In this document: positions 9,055 through 18,976 of the stretch, one piece after another
Layout of the letters: each line of letters begins with the position of its first letter
How positions within the stretch are numbered: position 1 is the first letter of the stretch
From: Pseudomonas fluorescens
Lineage (GTDB): Bacteria > Pseudomonadota > Gammaproteobacteria > Pseudomonadales > Pseudomonadaceae
Reading direction: 5' to 3'
Length of the DNA: 64,000 nucleotides
Assembly (NCBI RefSeq): GCF_001708445.1
Contig: NZ_CP015637.1
Coordinates: 676,001 to 740,000 of the forward strand
Made by a program: the position numbers and the translations under genes
The notes under the pieces: model-generated
What the model was told of the DNA's origin: nothing
The model's input: the letters and a program-made list of their open reading frames with translations, nothing else
The model's database searches: none

Positions 9055-9265
9055 TGTGGATAAGCTGAGCACATTCGTCTGTAACCCCTCTGTCACAAGG
9101 GTTTGCGGGCATTGATCAGTTTTTGTTCAAGCTAGCCGGTCCCCAAGCCAATCTCACTCCAAAACAGTCAGTTAGGCTGCTTATGGCCTTTAGAACAAAG
9201 GAGCGCAGCGCTTATATCCACAGCCGTGGCTTGCGCACAATAACTGTGGAGCAAGCTGTGGATAA
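9055..9265. promoter_or_regulatory. Cluster of DnaA-box-like 9-mers
   Basis: The 388-bp gap 9027-9414 has no credible gene. It contains two perfect TGTGGATAA boxes (9055-9063 and 9257-9265; the complement is TTATCCACA), one 8-of-9 match in the opposite sense (ATATCCACA, 9214-9222) and one weaker TGTGGAGCA (9245-9253). Three of the four lie within 52 bp. This is the DnaA-box consensus, but no AT-rich unwinding region or dnaA/dnaN gene is near, so it is not recognisable as oriC. Confidence 0.45.
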
Positions 9266-9414
9266 CCCGTGCAAGAGTACACAGGTCGCACGCCGTGCAA
9301 TGCTCGGCGCAAACTGTACGTTTTTTGATCAGCAAGGCCCGCTCCTTTTTTTCGACGCCTGCGGTAAGGTGGTGCGCTGAATTCCCTGAATCGCGTCTGA
9401 AAAGGAAGCTCTTC

Positions 9415-10101
9415 ATGTCTACGCCAAAAACCGCACTGATCATCGGCGCCTCTCGCGGGCTGGGTCTTGGCCTGGTCCAGCAACTGCTCCAGGACGGCTG
9501 GGACGTGACCGCCACCGTGCGTGACCCGAACAAGGCCGATGCACTGAAAGCCGTTGGCCCGGTTCAGATCGAGAAACTCGACATGGACGATCAGCAAGCC
9601 GTGATTGCCCTGAGCCAGCGCCTCAAGGACCGCACCTTCGACCTGCTGTTCGTCAACGCCGGCGTCAAGGGCCCCGCGAACCAGGAGCCCGGCCACGCCA
9701 CCCTGGCGGAAGTCGGCCAGCTGTTTTTCACTAACGCCGTGGCGCCGATCAACCTGGCCCAGCGCTTTGTCGGACAGATCCGCAAGGACAGTGGCGTGCT
9801 GGCCTTCATGAGTTCGGTGCTGGGCAGCGTCACCATTCCCGATGGTTCGGACCTGGCGTTGTACAAAGCCAGCAAGGCCGCACTCAACTCGATGACCAAC
9901 AGCTTTATCACCCAACTCGGCGATCATAAATTGACCGTGCTGTCCCTGCACCCAGGCTGGGTAAAAACCGAAATGGGCGGCGAAAACGCGCACATCGATG
10001 TCGCCACCAGCGTACGTGGCCTGGTCGATCAGGTGAATGCCTACACCGGCAAAGGCGGCCATCACTTTGTGGACTACCGGGGCCACACCATTCCTTGGTA
10101 A
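9415..10101 (+). CDS. Short-chain dehydrogenase/reductase
   Basis: A classical SDR of 228 aa. The Rossmann glycine motif is GASRGLGLG (residues 11-19), NAG follows at about 81, the catalytic Ser is at 133-134, and the Tyr-Lys pair is YKASK (Tyr150, Lys154). It is cytoplasmic, and NADP preference is suggested by the Arg after the first glycine. The substrate is unknown; closest in feel to C-factor/CsgA-like SDRs. The ATG at 9415 has an AAAGGAAG ribosome site. It stands alone after a gap that carries DnaA-box-like sequences. Confidence 0.88.
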   Translation: MSTPKTALIIGASRGLGLGLVQQLLQDGWDVTATVRDPNKADALKAVGPVQIEKLDMDDQQAVIALSQRLKDRTFDLLFVNAGVKGPANQEPGHATLAEVGQLFFTNAVAPINLAQRFVGQIRKDSGVLAFMSSVLGSVTIPDGSDLALYKASKAALNSMTNSFITQLGDHKLTVLSLHPGWVKTEMGGENAHIDVATSVRGLVDQVNAYTGKGGHHFVDYRGHTIPW

Positions 10102-10285
10102 GCCGCGATCAAAGGGGGGAGCGCGCTGGCTCGCGATGAACTCGAAAGCCGCGCTTTCCTACAGCTAGACCAGATCCAGAACTACACGTAATCTACCCAC
10201 CTCGCCCTCCCCGGCGACCCTGGATCAGCAGACAGGGCAACACTGAGCTGGCAAACCTGAACCCATCATTCAGAGGAGCCGGCCA

Positions 10286-11644
10286 ATGCCTGCGACCCGT
10301 ACCTGGTTAAAAAACCCCCGCGCGATTTTCACTGCCAATGGCCTCGATGCCCGTGGCGGCCTGGTGCTGCAAGACGGTGTGATCACCGAAGTGCTGGGCA
10401 TAGGGCAAGCACCTGCGCAGCCCTGTGCACAAGTATTCGATGCCCGCGAGCATGTGGTTCTTCCAGGGTTGATCAACACCCATCATCACTTCTATCAAAC
10501 CCTGACCCGTGCCTGGGCGCCGGTGGTCAACCAGCCGCTGTTTCCATGGCTGAAGACCTTGTATCCGGTATGGGCGCGACTGACCCCGGAAAATCTCGCC
10601 CTCGCGTCCAAAGTTGCGCTGGCGGAGTTACTGCTTTCAGGCTGCACCACGGCGGCTGACCACCACTACCTGTTCCCCGACGGCCTGGAAAATGCCATCG
10701 ACGTGCAAGTCGAAACGGTGTGCGAACTGGGTATGCGCGCCATGCTCACCCGCGGTTCCATGAGCCTGGGCGAAGCCGACGGTGGCCTGCCGCCGCAACA
10801 GACGGTGCAAGAAGGCTCTGTCATCCTGGACGACAGCCAACGCCTGATCCGCCAGTACCACGAACGCGGCGAGGGCGCGCAGATCCAGATCGCCCTCGCG
10901 CCCTGCTCACCGTTTTCCGTCACCCCGGAGATCATGCGCGCCAGCGCCGAACTGGCCGAGAGCCTCGATGTACGCCTGCACACTCACCTGGCGGAAACCC
11001 TCGACGAGGAAGATTTCTGCCTGCAGCGCTTCGGCCTGCGCACCGTGGATTACCTCGACAGCGTCGGCTGGCTCGGGCCGCGCACGTGGCTGGCACATGG
11101 CATTCATTTCAACCCGGACGAAATCGCGCGCCTGGGTGCCGCCGGCACCGGGGTCTGCCACTGCCCGAGTTCGAACATGCGCCTGGCTTCCGGTATTTGC
11201 CCGACCCTCGACCTGCTCGCGGCCGGCGTGCCCATCGGCCTGGGCGTAGACGGCTCGGCCTCCAACGATGCCTCGAACATGATCCTCGAAACTCGCCAGG
11301 CGCTGTACATCCAGCGCCTGCGATACGGCGCGCAAAAAATCACACCCGAGGGCGTGCTGGGCTGGGCGACCAAAGGGTCGGCACACCTGCTGGGCCGTAC
11401 GGACATCGGTGAATTGGCCGTGGGCAAACAGGCCGACCTCGCGCTGTTCAAACTGGATGAGCTGCGCTTCTCCGGCAGCCACGATCCGATTTCAGCGCTG
11501 CTGTTGTGCGGCGCCGACCGCGCGGACCGGGTAATGATCGCCGGCAAATGGCGGGTGATCGACGGACAGGTCGAAGGCCTGGACCTGAAAGGCTTGATCG
11601 CCGATCACAGCCAGGCGGCGCGGCGGCTAATCGCCGGAACCTAA
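10286..11644 (+). CDS. 8-oxoguanine deaminase
   Basis: An amidohydrolase-superfamily enzyme of 452 aa matching remembered P. aeruginosa Pa0142, which deaminates 8-oxoguanine to urate. Metal-binding landmarks are GLINTHHHFYQ (HxH: His66 and His68), HTHLAET, WLAHGIHF and GLGVDGSASND, which carries the catalytic Asp. It is cytoplasmic. The start has a strong GAGGAG ribosome site. It fits with the NCS2 permease upstream and the adenine deaminase downstream as purine-base catabolism. Guanine or cytosine deaminases of the same ATZ/TRZ group are the main alternatives. Confidence 0.87.
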   Translation: MPATRTWLKNPRAIFTANGLDARGGLVLQDGVITEVLGIGQAPAQPCAQVFDAREHVVLPGLINTHHHFYQTLTRAWAPVVNQPLFPWLKTLYPVWARLTPENLALASKVALAELLLSGCTTAADHHYLFPDGLENAIDVQVETVCELGMRAMLTRGSMSLGEADGGLPPQQTVQEGSVILDDSQRLIRQYHERGEGAQIQIALAPCSPFSVTPEIMRASAELAESLDVRLHTHLAETLDEEDFCLQRFGLRTVDYLDSVGWLGPRTWLAHGIHFNPDEIARLGAAGTGVCHCPSSNMRLASGICPTLDLLAAGVPIGLGVDGSASNDASNMILETRQALYIQRLRYGAQKITPEGVLGWATKGSAHLLGRTDIGELAVGKQADLALFKLDELRFSGSHDPISALLLCGADRADRVMIAGKWRVIDGQVEGLDLKGLIADHSQAARRLIAGT

Positions 11645-11660
11645 GTCAAACACAGGTCAG

Positions 11661-11692
11661 AATGTGGGAGGGAGCTTGCTCCCTCCCACATT
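11661..11692. terminator. Perfect REP hairpin between convergent genes
   Basis: AATGTGGGAGGGAGC and GCTCCCTCCCACATT form a 15-bp perfect stem with a two-base TT loop. It lies between the stops of the 8-oxoguanine deaminase and the antiporter, so it probably works as a bidirectional terminator. Confidence 0.75.
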
Positions 11693-11706
11693 GGATTGCG
11701 CGGTGC

Positions 11707-12795
11707 TTACAAGCCCAACATCGACAACATGATAAACGTCGCAAACAACACAAAATGGGTCATCCCTTCGATGGCGTTGGTTTCGCCATCGTTGAGGTTG
11801 ATCGCGCTGACGATCAGCGTGATCAGCACCATCACCGTTTGCACCGGCGTCATCGCCATCTGGAACGGCTGCCCGGTGTAGAGCGCCATGGCCTCCATCA
11901 CGGGCACCGTCAGGATCACCGTCGACAACGATGCCCCCAGCGCAATATTCACCACCGACTGCATGCGGTTGGCCAACGCGGCCCGCAACGCCGTCAGAAT
12001 TTCCGGTGCCGCCGAGATAGCGGCGACCACGATCGCCGTGACCACCGGCGGAGCGCCCGTGCCTTCCAGGCCGAGGTCGAGCGTCTTGGACATCACCTCG
12101 GCCAGCGCACCGATCACAATCACGCCAAACACCAGGGTGCCGATGGAGAACGCCAGGTTCACCGGCGGCGCCTCTTCCTCCGGCAATTGCTTGCGACGCT
12201 TTTCCGGGTAGCTGTAGCTGAAGAAGTAACTGTGCGGGCCCACCTGCATGCGCAGGAACAAGGTGTACAGCACCACCATCGCGCCGATGGTGAATGCAGA
12301 GTAAATTTTCCAGTCCGCCTCAGGGATAAACTCCGGCACCACCATCGACACGCCCATGGCAGTGAGGATCATCACGCTGTAGGTCCGCGCCGAATCATCG
12401 TTGTAGGACTGTTCGCCGTGCTTGATCCCGCCCATCAGCGCGGCCAGGCCGAGGATGCCGTTGATGTCGAGCATCACCGCCGAATAGATGGTGTCGCGCA
12501 CCAGCGTGGGGGACGGTTCGTTACTCATCATGATCGCCAGGATCACCACTTCCACCAGCACGGCGGCCAGGGTCAGGATCATGGTGCCGTAGGGGTCGCC
12601 CACCTTTTCCGCCAGTTGCTCGGCATGGTGGGCAACGCGCATGGAGGCGACCACGATAAAGCCGATCAGCACCAGGCCGGCCAGCAGCGCGACCATTTGC
12701 CCGCTGTGGAGCATCCAGTGCTCCAGCGGATAGGCGGCGATGGCGGCAATCAGCGCCAGCAGCATGAATTTTTCTTGCTTGAGGGATGTGAGCAT
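11707..12795 (-). CDS. Calcium/cation:proton antiporter, ChaA type
   Basis: A 362-aa CaCA-superfamily exchanger with about eleven membrane segments and the two inverted alpha-repeats. The first is GTMILTLAAVLVEVVILAIMM (about residue 70) and the second SAAPEILTALRAALANRMQS followed by VVNIALGASLS. An acidic hydrophilic loop (about 190-210) divides the halves. ChaA exports Na+, K+ or Ca2+ in exchange for protons. It is a single gene convergent with the 8-oxoguanine deaminase and divergent from the adenine deaminase. Confidence 0.85.
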   Translation of the reverse strand: MLTSLKQEKFMLLALIAAIAAYPLEHWMLHSGQMVALLAGLVLIGFIVVASMRVAHHAEQLAEKVGDPYGTMILTLAAVLVEVVILAIMMSNEPSPTLVRDTIYSAVMLDINGILGLAALMGGIKHGEQSYNDDSARTYSVMILTAMGVSMVVPEFIPEADWKIYSAFTIGAMVVLYTLFLRMQVGPHSYFFSYSYPEKRRKQLPEEEAPPVNLAFSIGTLVFGVIVIGALAEVMSKTLDLGLEGTGAPPVVTAIVVAAISAAPEILTALRAALANRMQSVVNIALGASLSTVILTVPVMEAMALYTGQPFQMAMTPVQTVMVLITLIVSAINLNDGETNAIEGMTHFVLFATFIMLSMLGL

Positions 12796-12955
12796 TCCGG
12801 GCCTTTTAGTGCGGCAGATCAGTCATTGATGGGGTACAGACTGCGCCAAGCCGCTAACGTTTCGTTACACCTTAGTTCACGTCGCCCTTGCGTGAATCAA
12901 ACCAATACACTCCTGCTGGTCAGGTTTTGCCGATTATTTCAGCTATGGCCTGTAG

Positions 12956-13942
<987 letters not shown>

Positions 13943-13973
13943 CCCGCACTCACTGGATGAATGCAGGCTGGAT

Positions 13974-13999
13974 GTGGGAGGGGCACCGCTCCTCCCACA
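13974..13999. terminator. REP-derived hairpin terminator
   Basis: GTGGGAGG and CCTCCCAC form the stem between the convergent adenine deaminase and MFS genes, with only 75 bp between the stops. Confidence 0.6.
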
Positions 14000-14017
14000 G
14001 TGGTTGCGTGTTGCGCT

Positions 14018-15388
14018 TTAGATTTCGGCGAGTTCCTCAAGCGTCTTGCCCTTCGTTTCCATCCCGAACACCCATACCACCAGTGCGGCCACCGCAAAAC
14101 ACAGCGCCCCCAAGGCAAACACCCCGCCCTGGCCGGTGATCGGGAATACCAACCCCGTCACCAACGGCCCCAGCAACGACCCGACCCGGCCAATTGCCGA
14201 TGCAAACCCGGAACCCGTCGCGCGCGCCGAGGTGGGATACAGTTCCGGCGTGTAGGTGTACAACACCGCCCACATGCCAAACAGGAAGAACTGCATCAAC
14301 AGTCCTGACGTAATCAGCAGGCCGACGTTGCCGCCAAACACCGCGCTCTGCCCATACAGGAACGCCATCACCCCGCCGCCCAGCAATGTCACGACGCACA
14401 CCGGCTTGCGCCCCCAACGCTCCACCAGCCAAGCCGCCATCAAGAAGCCGGGGATCCCGCCCAGGGAAATGATCACGGTGTAGTACACCGACTGGGTCAC
14501 GGCAAAACCCGACTGCTGCAACAGCGCACTCAACCACGAGGTCAACCCGTAGAAGCCGAGCAAGGCAAAGAACCACACGCTCCAGATCATCATCGTGCGT
14601 TGGCGGTACTGCGCCGACCACAATTGCTGAAACGCCGAGAAAAAATTCCCCGGCGCGCTCTCCACCCGTGGCAGGCGGATGGGCTGCGGCAAGTCAGCAC
14701 GGCCCAGGGAGTCACGCACCTTTTGCTCGATGCCCAACAGCACCTTGTCTGCCGCCTCAGTTCGCCCGGCCTGCTCCAGCCAGCGCGGTGACTCCGGGAT
14801 AAAAAACCGGATCGCCAACACGAAGACCGCCGGCACGGCCAGCACCAGGAAGATGTCGCGCCAGCCAATCACCGGCAACAAGAAATAACTCAGCACGCCC
14901 GCCGCCACAAAGCCCAACGGCCAGAACCCATCCATCAAGGCGATATAGCGCCCGCGCCGTTTGGCCGGAATCAGCTCCGAGAGCATCGACTGCGCGATGG
15001 GAAACTCCATGCCCATGCCTATGCCCAGCAGGATGCGAAACAACGTCAGCGTCTCCACCGTCTGCGCGGTGGAACACAGGTAGCTGGCAATGCCCCACAA
15101 CACGATGCTCCACTGGAATACCGGCTTGCGCCCGAAACGATCCGCAAGCATCCCGGACAACGAAGCGCCCACCACCATGCCGAAGAAACTCGAACTGGCG
15201 AGCAAGCCGGCCTGTGCCGTGCTCAGGCCGAACTCGGCTTTGATCGAGCCTAGAAGGAAAGTCATCATCGCCAGGTCCATGGAGTCGAAGAAAAACGCCA
15301 GGGCGATGATGATAAAGATGACTCGGTGGTAGCCACTGATGGGCAACCGTTCCAATCGCTCTGCCGCGCTATAGCCTTGCTTACCCAT
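14018..15388 (-). CDS. MFS transporter (sugar-porter/AAHS-like)
   Basis: A 456-aa major-facilitator protein with twelve predicted membrane segments. Motif A after TM2 is GMLADRFGRKPVFQW; a PESPRWLEQAGR segment opens the central loop and PELYPTSARATGSG lies in the second half, both typical of the sugar-porter/aromatic-acid/niacin (NiaP-like) branch. It acts in the inner membrane as a proton-coupled importer. The substrate is not determinable here: nicotinate or an aromatic acid is a guess from family resemblance. It follows the ArsR-type regulator on the same strand with 116 bp between them. Confidence 0.82.
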   Translation of the reverse strand: MGKQGYSAAERLERLPISGYHRVIFIIIALAFFFDSMDLAMMTFLLGSIKAEFGLSTAQAGLLASSSFFGMVVGASLSGMLADRFGRKPVFQWSIVLWGIASYLCSTAQTVETLTLFRILLGIGMGMEFPIAQSMLSELIPAKRRGRYIALMDGFWPLGFVAAGVLSYFLLPVIGWRDIFLVLAVPAVFVLAIRFFIPESPRWLEQAGRTEAADKVLLGIEQKVRDSLGRADLPQPIRLPRVESAPGNFFSAFQQLWSAQYRQRTMMIWSVWFFALLGFYGLTSWLSALLQQSGFAVTQSVYYTVIISLGGIPGFLMAAWLVERWGRKPVCVVTLLGGGVMAFLYGQSAVFGGNVGLLITSGLLMQFFLFGMWAVLYTYTPELYPTSARATGSGFASAIGRVGSLLGPLVTGLVFPITGQGGVFALGALCFAVAALVVWVFGMETKGKTLEELAEI

Positions 15389-15504
15389 GCCGCACCCCCT
15401 GTGTGGAAATCCCCTCAGCGAGTGTGCGGCATCGTTTTTCCCGATTATTGCTGGATGCGACCTGACCGAAACTCTGAACGACCCTGCTACCGCGCAAACC
15501 GAAA

Positions 15505-16200
15505 CTAGTGCCCGTGGGAGGCAGCCAAACGGGTGATTTCCACCAAGCCGGTATCGCTCACCAGCAACGTCAGGGAATCATTGAGCGCGTTGATCCAGTT
15601 CGACTGCATGAACAGTTGCAATAGCCCCGCCCCCAACGCGCCCCCAAGGTGGGGTTGCTGCTGGCTCCAGTCGAAACAGTCGCAGACCAGCGGAGACGCC
15701 AGGGCCTGGGTGAAAATGCCCAGGTCCGCCAGGTGCTGCGCGCCTTTAACGGTCACCTCGATACGCTGCTCGTGACGCTCGATCCACCCTGCCGCCAGCA
15801 TCCGTTGATACAACGCCGCCGCCAGTTCACCGCCCAGGTGGCCATGGCACAACCGTGCGCGGCGCAACAACGGTGGCGCCACCAGTGCCACCGGTAATGC
15901 GTTCGGCGTAGTACGCACCGCACTGGCCATGGTGGTACTGGCCAGGGCATCGATGGCGGTGGTGACATCGGCGGCGGCCACGCGAAACAGCCGTTTGCCG
16001 CGACGCGCCTCGACCCGCAGCAAGCCGCTGCCGGCCAGGCGCGCCAGGTGCGCATTGGCCGACGCCGGTGACAGCCCGGCGAGTGTCGCCAACTCATCCG
16101 CAGACTTGGTCGATCCGTCCATCAACGCCCAGAGCATTGCGGTGCGTTTGGGCTCGGCGAGCAAGCTGGCGATCTGACTGATGCAAGGTGCCTGTTCCAT
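15505..16200 (-). CDS. ArsR-family winged-helix regulator
   Basis: A 231-aa regulator whose N-terminal winged helix (about residues 10-75: LLAEPKRTAMLWALMDGSTKSADELATLAGLSPASANAHLARL) is ArsR-like. The C-terminal 130 residues are longer than in metal-sensing ArsR proteins and lack an obvious metal-binding cysteine cluster, so another ligand is likely. The ATG at 16200 is chosen because the upstream extension to 16575 has no coding character. It could control the MFS gene downstream on the same strand. Confidence 0.75.
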   Translation of the reverse strand: MEQAPCISQIASLLAEPKRTAMLWALMDGSTKSADELATLAGLSPASANAHLARLAGSGLLRVEARRGKRLFRVAAADVTTAIDALASTTMASAVRTTPNALPVALVAPPLLRRARLCHGHLGGELAAALYQRMLAAGWIERHEQRIEVTVKGAQHLADLGIFTQALASPLVCDCFDWSQQQPHLGGALGAGLLQLFMQSNWINALNDSLTLLVSDTGLVEITRLAASHGH

Positions 16201-16337
16201 CGTTTCACTCCCTGTTAAATCATATGTCTGCTGCGGTTGGCGCCAAAGTATAGGTGCGCAAACAGCCGGTTCCGCGGCGTCCGACAGCTCAGAACAGGAC
16301 AGGACCTGAGTGAAGTTTCCTGCTTTGCTGGAGGCAA

Positions 16338-17264
16338 TTACCCAGAGGTCAATAGCTCCAACCTTTGTGCTGTCAATTTCGCACAGCGGGACACGAGCAT
16401 TTCCCGCAGCAGGTTGATGGGCTTGCTCAACTGCGCGCGGTGCGCGCACAGCAGATTGAGCGGCGTACGTTCGCCGCGCAGCTCCGGCAGGATCACGCGC
16501 AAGCGCCCAGCCAGTACATCGGTGCTCACATCCAGCCAGGACTTGTAGGCAATGCCTACACCCGCCACCGCCCAACGTCGCACCACATCAGCGTCATCAC
16601 TGAAGCGGTCACCGCTGACCGTCAGGCTGACTTCGCGTTTGCCGTCGTGGAAACTCCAATGGTCATGGACGCGACTGCCGAGCATGTACAACAGGCAATT
16701 GTGCTGGGCCAGTTGCTCCAGGTGACGCGGCGCCCCCATCCGCGCGAGGTAGCTGGGCGCCGCACACAGCACACGCAGATTGTCCGGTGCGACAGGCAAC
16801 GCGATCAGGCTGGAGTCCTCCGGCTCGCCGTAGCGCAGGGCGATGTCCACCGGTTGACGGAACAGGTCGGCGATCCGATCGCCCAGCAACAGGCGCACCG
16901 TCAACTGCGGGTACTCACGCTGGAACTCGTCGAGCCACGGCAACAGCTGGTTGCGACCAAAATCCGACGGGGCTGACAGCTGCAACACGCCGCTGACATG
17001 GTCCTGGCCGCTGGCGAGCAAGCGGCGCCCTTCATCCAACGACCCCAGCGCCGCACGTGCATATTCCAGGAAGCCTTCCCCTTCGGCGGTCAGGCGCAGG
17101 CTGCGGGTGGAGCGCGCCAGCAACCGCGCGCCCAGTTGTTGTTCAATTCGCTTCAAGGCGGCACTGGCCACCGCGGGCGACAGGTCCATGACCCGCGCCG
17201 CCGCCGACAAACTGCCCAAGTCCGCCGCCCGAACAAACAACTGCAAATCATCGAAACGCAGCAT
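16338..17264 (-). CDS. LysR-type transcriptional regulator
   Basis: A 308-aa LysR regulator with N-terminal HTH (residues 3-60: LQLFVRAADLGSLSAAARVMDLSPAVASAALKRIEQQLGARLL) and an effector domain of the CrgA/DsdC-like group that often controls flavoprotein or quinone-related genes. It is divergent from the ABM monooxygenase gene across 117 bp containing A/T-rich sequence, so it is the probable regulator of 17382-18831. Confidence 0.85.
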   Translation of the reverse strand: MLRFDDLQLFVRAADLGSLSAAARVMDLSPAVASAALKRIEQQLGARLLARSTRSLRLTAEGEGFLEYARAALGSLDEGRRLLASGQDHVSGVLQLSAPSDFGRNQLLPWLDEFQREYPQLTVRLLLGDRIADLFRQPVDIALRYGEPEDSSLIALPVAPDNLRVLCAAPSYLARMGAPRHLEQLAQHNCLLYMLGSRVHDHWSFHDGKREVSLTVSGDRFSDDADVVRRWAVAGVGIAYKSWLDVSTDVLAGRLRVILPELRGERTPLNLLCAHRAQLSKPINLLREMLVSRCAKLTAQRLELLTSG

Positions 17265-17381
17265 TCAACCCATCCATTATCAAAATATTATTGAAACAGA
17301 CTGCTGTTTTAGCCGCTTTTATCTTCGCCTGAAATAGCCAATGATCGGTGCATCTCATTCATCCCGTGTCAGGAGTCGAAT

Positions 17382-17675
17382 ATGTCCGCTGCCTTTAACG
17401 TCATCGCCACGCTGATCGCCAAACCCGGCCAACAAGACACCCTGGAACCCCTGCTGCGTGGCCTGTTGGAACCGACCCGCCTGGAAGCCGGGTGCGAGCA
17501 GTACGACCTGCATCAGGACCTGCAACACCCCGAGACCTTCTACATGCTCGAACGCTGGAGCAACGATGCAGCACTCGCCGCCCACGACCAAAGCGCCCAT
17601 ATCCAGAGCTTCCGCGCCAAGGCCGCTGATGTGCTCGAGCACTTCGAACTCAAGCGCCTGAAATTTCTCGCCTGA
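17382..17675 (+). CDS. Antibiotic biosynthesis monooxygenase (ABM/YgiN-like) protein
   Basis: A 97-aa dimeric alpha/beta-barrel protein of the ABM family: FNVIATLIAKPGQQDTLEPLLRGL at the start and EHFELKRLKFL at the end, with CEQYDLHQDLQHPETFYMLERW between. YgiN in E. coli acts on quinols. A pairing with the quinone-oxidoreductase-like gene 142 bp downstream is suggestive of quinone redox handling. A GTCAGGAGTCGAAT ribosome site precedes the ATG. Confidence 0.82.
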   Translation: MSAAFNVIATLIAKPGQQDTLEPLLRGLLEPTRLEAGCEQYDLHQDLQHPETFYMLERWSNDAALAAHDQSAHIQSFRAKAADVLEHFELKRLKFLA

Positions 17676-17690
17676 TCACTCTGCTTTTTT

Positions 17691-17790
17691 TGTAGGAGCG
17701 AGCGTGCTCGCGAAAATCGTAAACGATGACGCAGCGCTTCTGGTTCAGCACGGCGCCTATGCGTTTTCCCCGAGCAGGCTCACTCCTACA
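17691..17790. repeat. REP inverted pair (TGTAGGAGCG type)
   Basis: TGTAGGAGCGAGCGTGCTCG at 17691 and its inverted partner ending CTCACTCCTACA at 17790 flank a 60-nt middle that includes an ATCGTAAACGATGACG segment. The same layout recurs at 33947, 44706 and 58782. Confidence 0.85.
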
Positions 17791-17817
17791 GTCAATCCCC
17801 AACTTCTGGAGCCCCCC

Positions 17818-18831
17818 ATGAAAGCCATTGCCTACTACGCCTCACTGCCAATCAACGACCCCAAGTCCCTGCAAGACATCGAGCTGCCGGCGCCCATCGC
17901 CGGCCCGCGCGAACTGCTGGTGGAGGTCAAAGCCATCTCGGTCAACCCGGTGGACACCAAGGTGCGCCAGAACGTCGCCCCGGAAAACGGCGCCGCCAAA
18001 GTGCTCGGTTGGGACGTGGCTGGCGTGGTCAAGGCGGTCGGCAGCGACGTGACGCTGTTCAAGGCCGGCGACAAGGTGTTCTACGCCGGCTCCCTGGTTC
18101 GCCCGGGCGGCAACAGCGAGCTGCACACCGTGGACGAGCGCATCGTCGGCCATATGCCCAAGAGCCTGGGTTATGCCGAGGCTGCTGCGCTGCCGCTGAC
18201 CGCCATCACCGCCTGGGAACTGTTGTTCGAACGCCTGCAAGTGCGTGAAGGTAAAGAAGACGAAGGCCAGAGCCTGCTGATCGTCGGCGCGGCCGGCGGC
18301 GTAGGTTCGATCCTGACTCAGTTGGCCAGCCAGCTCACCGCATTGAAAGTCATCGGCACCGCGTCACGCCCGCAAACCCAAGCGTGGACCAAGGCCCTCG
18401 GCGCCGACCTGGTGATCGACCATAGCCAACCCCTGAGCGAAGCGCTGAAAGCAGCCGGCCACCCGCAAGTCACCCACGTCGCCAGCCTGACCCAGACCGA
18501 CCATCACCTGGATCAACTGGTGGAAGCCTTGCAGCCCCAGGGCAAGCTGGCACTGATCGACGACCCCAAGGCGCTGGACGTGAGCAAGCTCAAGCGCAAG
18601 AGCCTGTCGCTGCACTGGGAATTCATGTACACCCGCTCGATGTTCGAGACGCCGGACATGATCGAGCAGCACAACCTGCTCAACCGCGTGGCCGCGCTGA
18701 TCGATGACGGCACCCTGAAAACCACGGTGGGCGAGCACTTCGGTGTGATCAACGCCGAGAACCTGCGCCGCGCCCATGCGCTGCTGGAAAGCGGCAAGGC
18801 CAAGGGCAAGATCGTGCTGGAAGGGTTCTAA
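17818..18831 (+). CDS. Zinc-type alcohol dehydrogenase-like / quinone oxidoreductase-like protein
   Basis: A 337-aa medium-chain dehydrogenase. It has the GroES-like N-terminal fold (ELLVEVKAISVNPVDTKVRQ), a Rossmann nucleotide motif VGAAGGVGSILTQLA (about residue 158) and the MDR C-terminal helix GKAKGKIVLEGF. The cysteine and histidine ligands for zinc are missing, so it belongs to the zinc-independent quinone or enone reductase branch despite the usual database name. The ATG at 17818 is preferred over the upstream GTG, which lies inside a REP element. It is likely cotranscribed with the ABM gene under the divergent LysR protein. Confidence 0.82.
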   Translation: MKAIAYYASLPINDPKSLQDIELPAPIAGPRELLVEVKAISVNPVDTKVRQNVAPENGAAKVLGWDVAGVVKAVGSDVTLFKAGDKVFYAGSLVRPGGNSELHTVDERIVGHMPKSLGYAEAAALPLTAITAWELLFERLQVREGKEDEGQSLLIVGAAGGVGSILTQLASQLTALKVIGTASRPQTQAWTKALGADLVIDHSQPLSEALKAAGHPQVTHVASLTQTDHHLDQLVEALQPQGKLALIDDPKALDVSKLKRKSLSLHWEFMYTRSMFETPDMIEQHNLLNRVAALIDDGTLKTTVGEHFGVINAENLRRAHALLESGKAKGKIVLEGF

Positions 18832-18842
18832 GACCGGTCTGT

Positions 18843-18882
18843 CGGTGTCGCCCGTTCTTCCTGCGAGGAACGGACGACACCG
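18843..18882. other. Strong interrupted hairpin without T-tract
   Basis: CGGTGTCG (18843-18850) pairs with CGACACCG (18875-18882), and inside it CCGTTC (18852-18857) pairs with GAACGG (18868-18873), separated by one C/A mismatch. The loop is 10 nt. No U-run follows, so it may be a terminator variant or a structured leader for the small gene at 18977. Confidence 0.5.
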
Positions 18883-18976
18883 CTAGTCAGAGAGTTGACT
18901 TTTGTCATATTTGTGAACGTGTTCGGGTTTATATTGGCCGCCTTTGCCACGATTCTTTTACATGAGGAAGTCAGCA

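Noticed and set aside
9123..9380. Open frame of 85 codons in the DnaA-box gap
   Set aside because: No ribosome site, unlikely composition, and a stop just before the SDR gene; more likely chance.
9027..9414. A chromosomal replication origin
   Set aside because: DnaA-box-like sites are present but there is no AT-rich unwinding element and none of the usual origin genes (dnaA, dnaN, rpmH) nearby.
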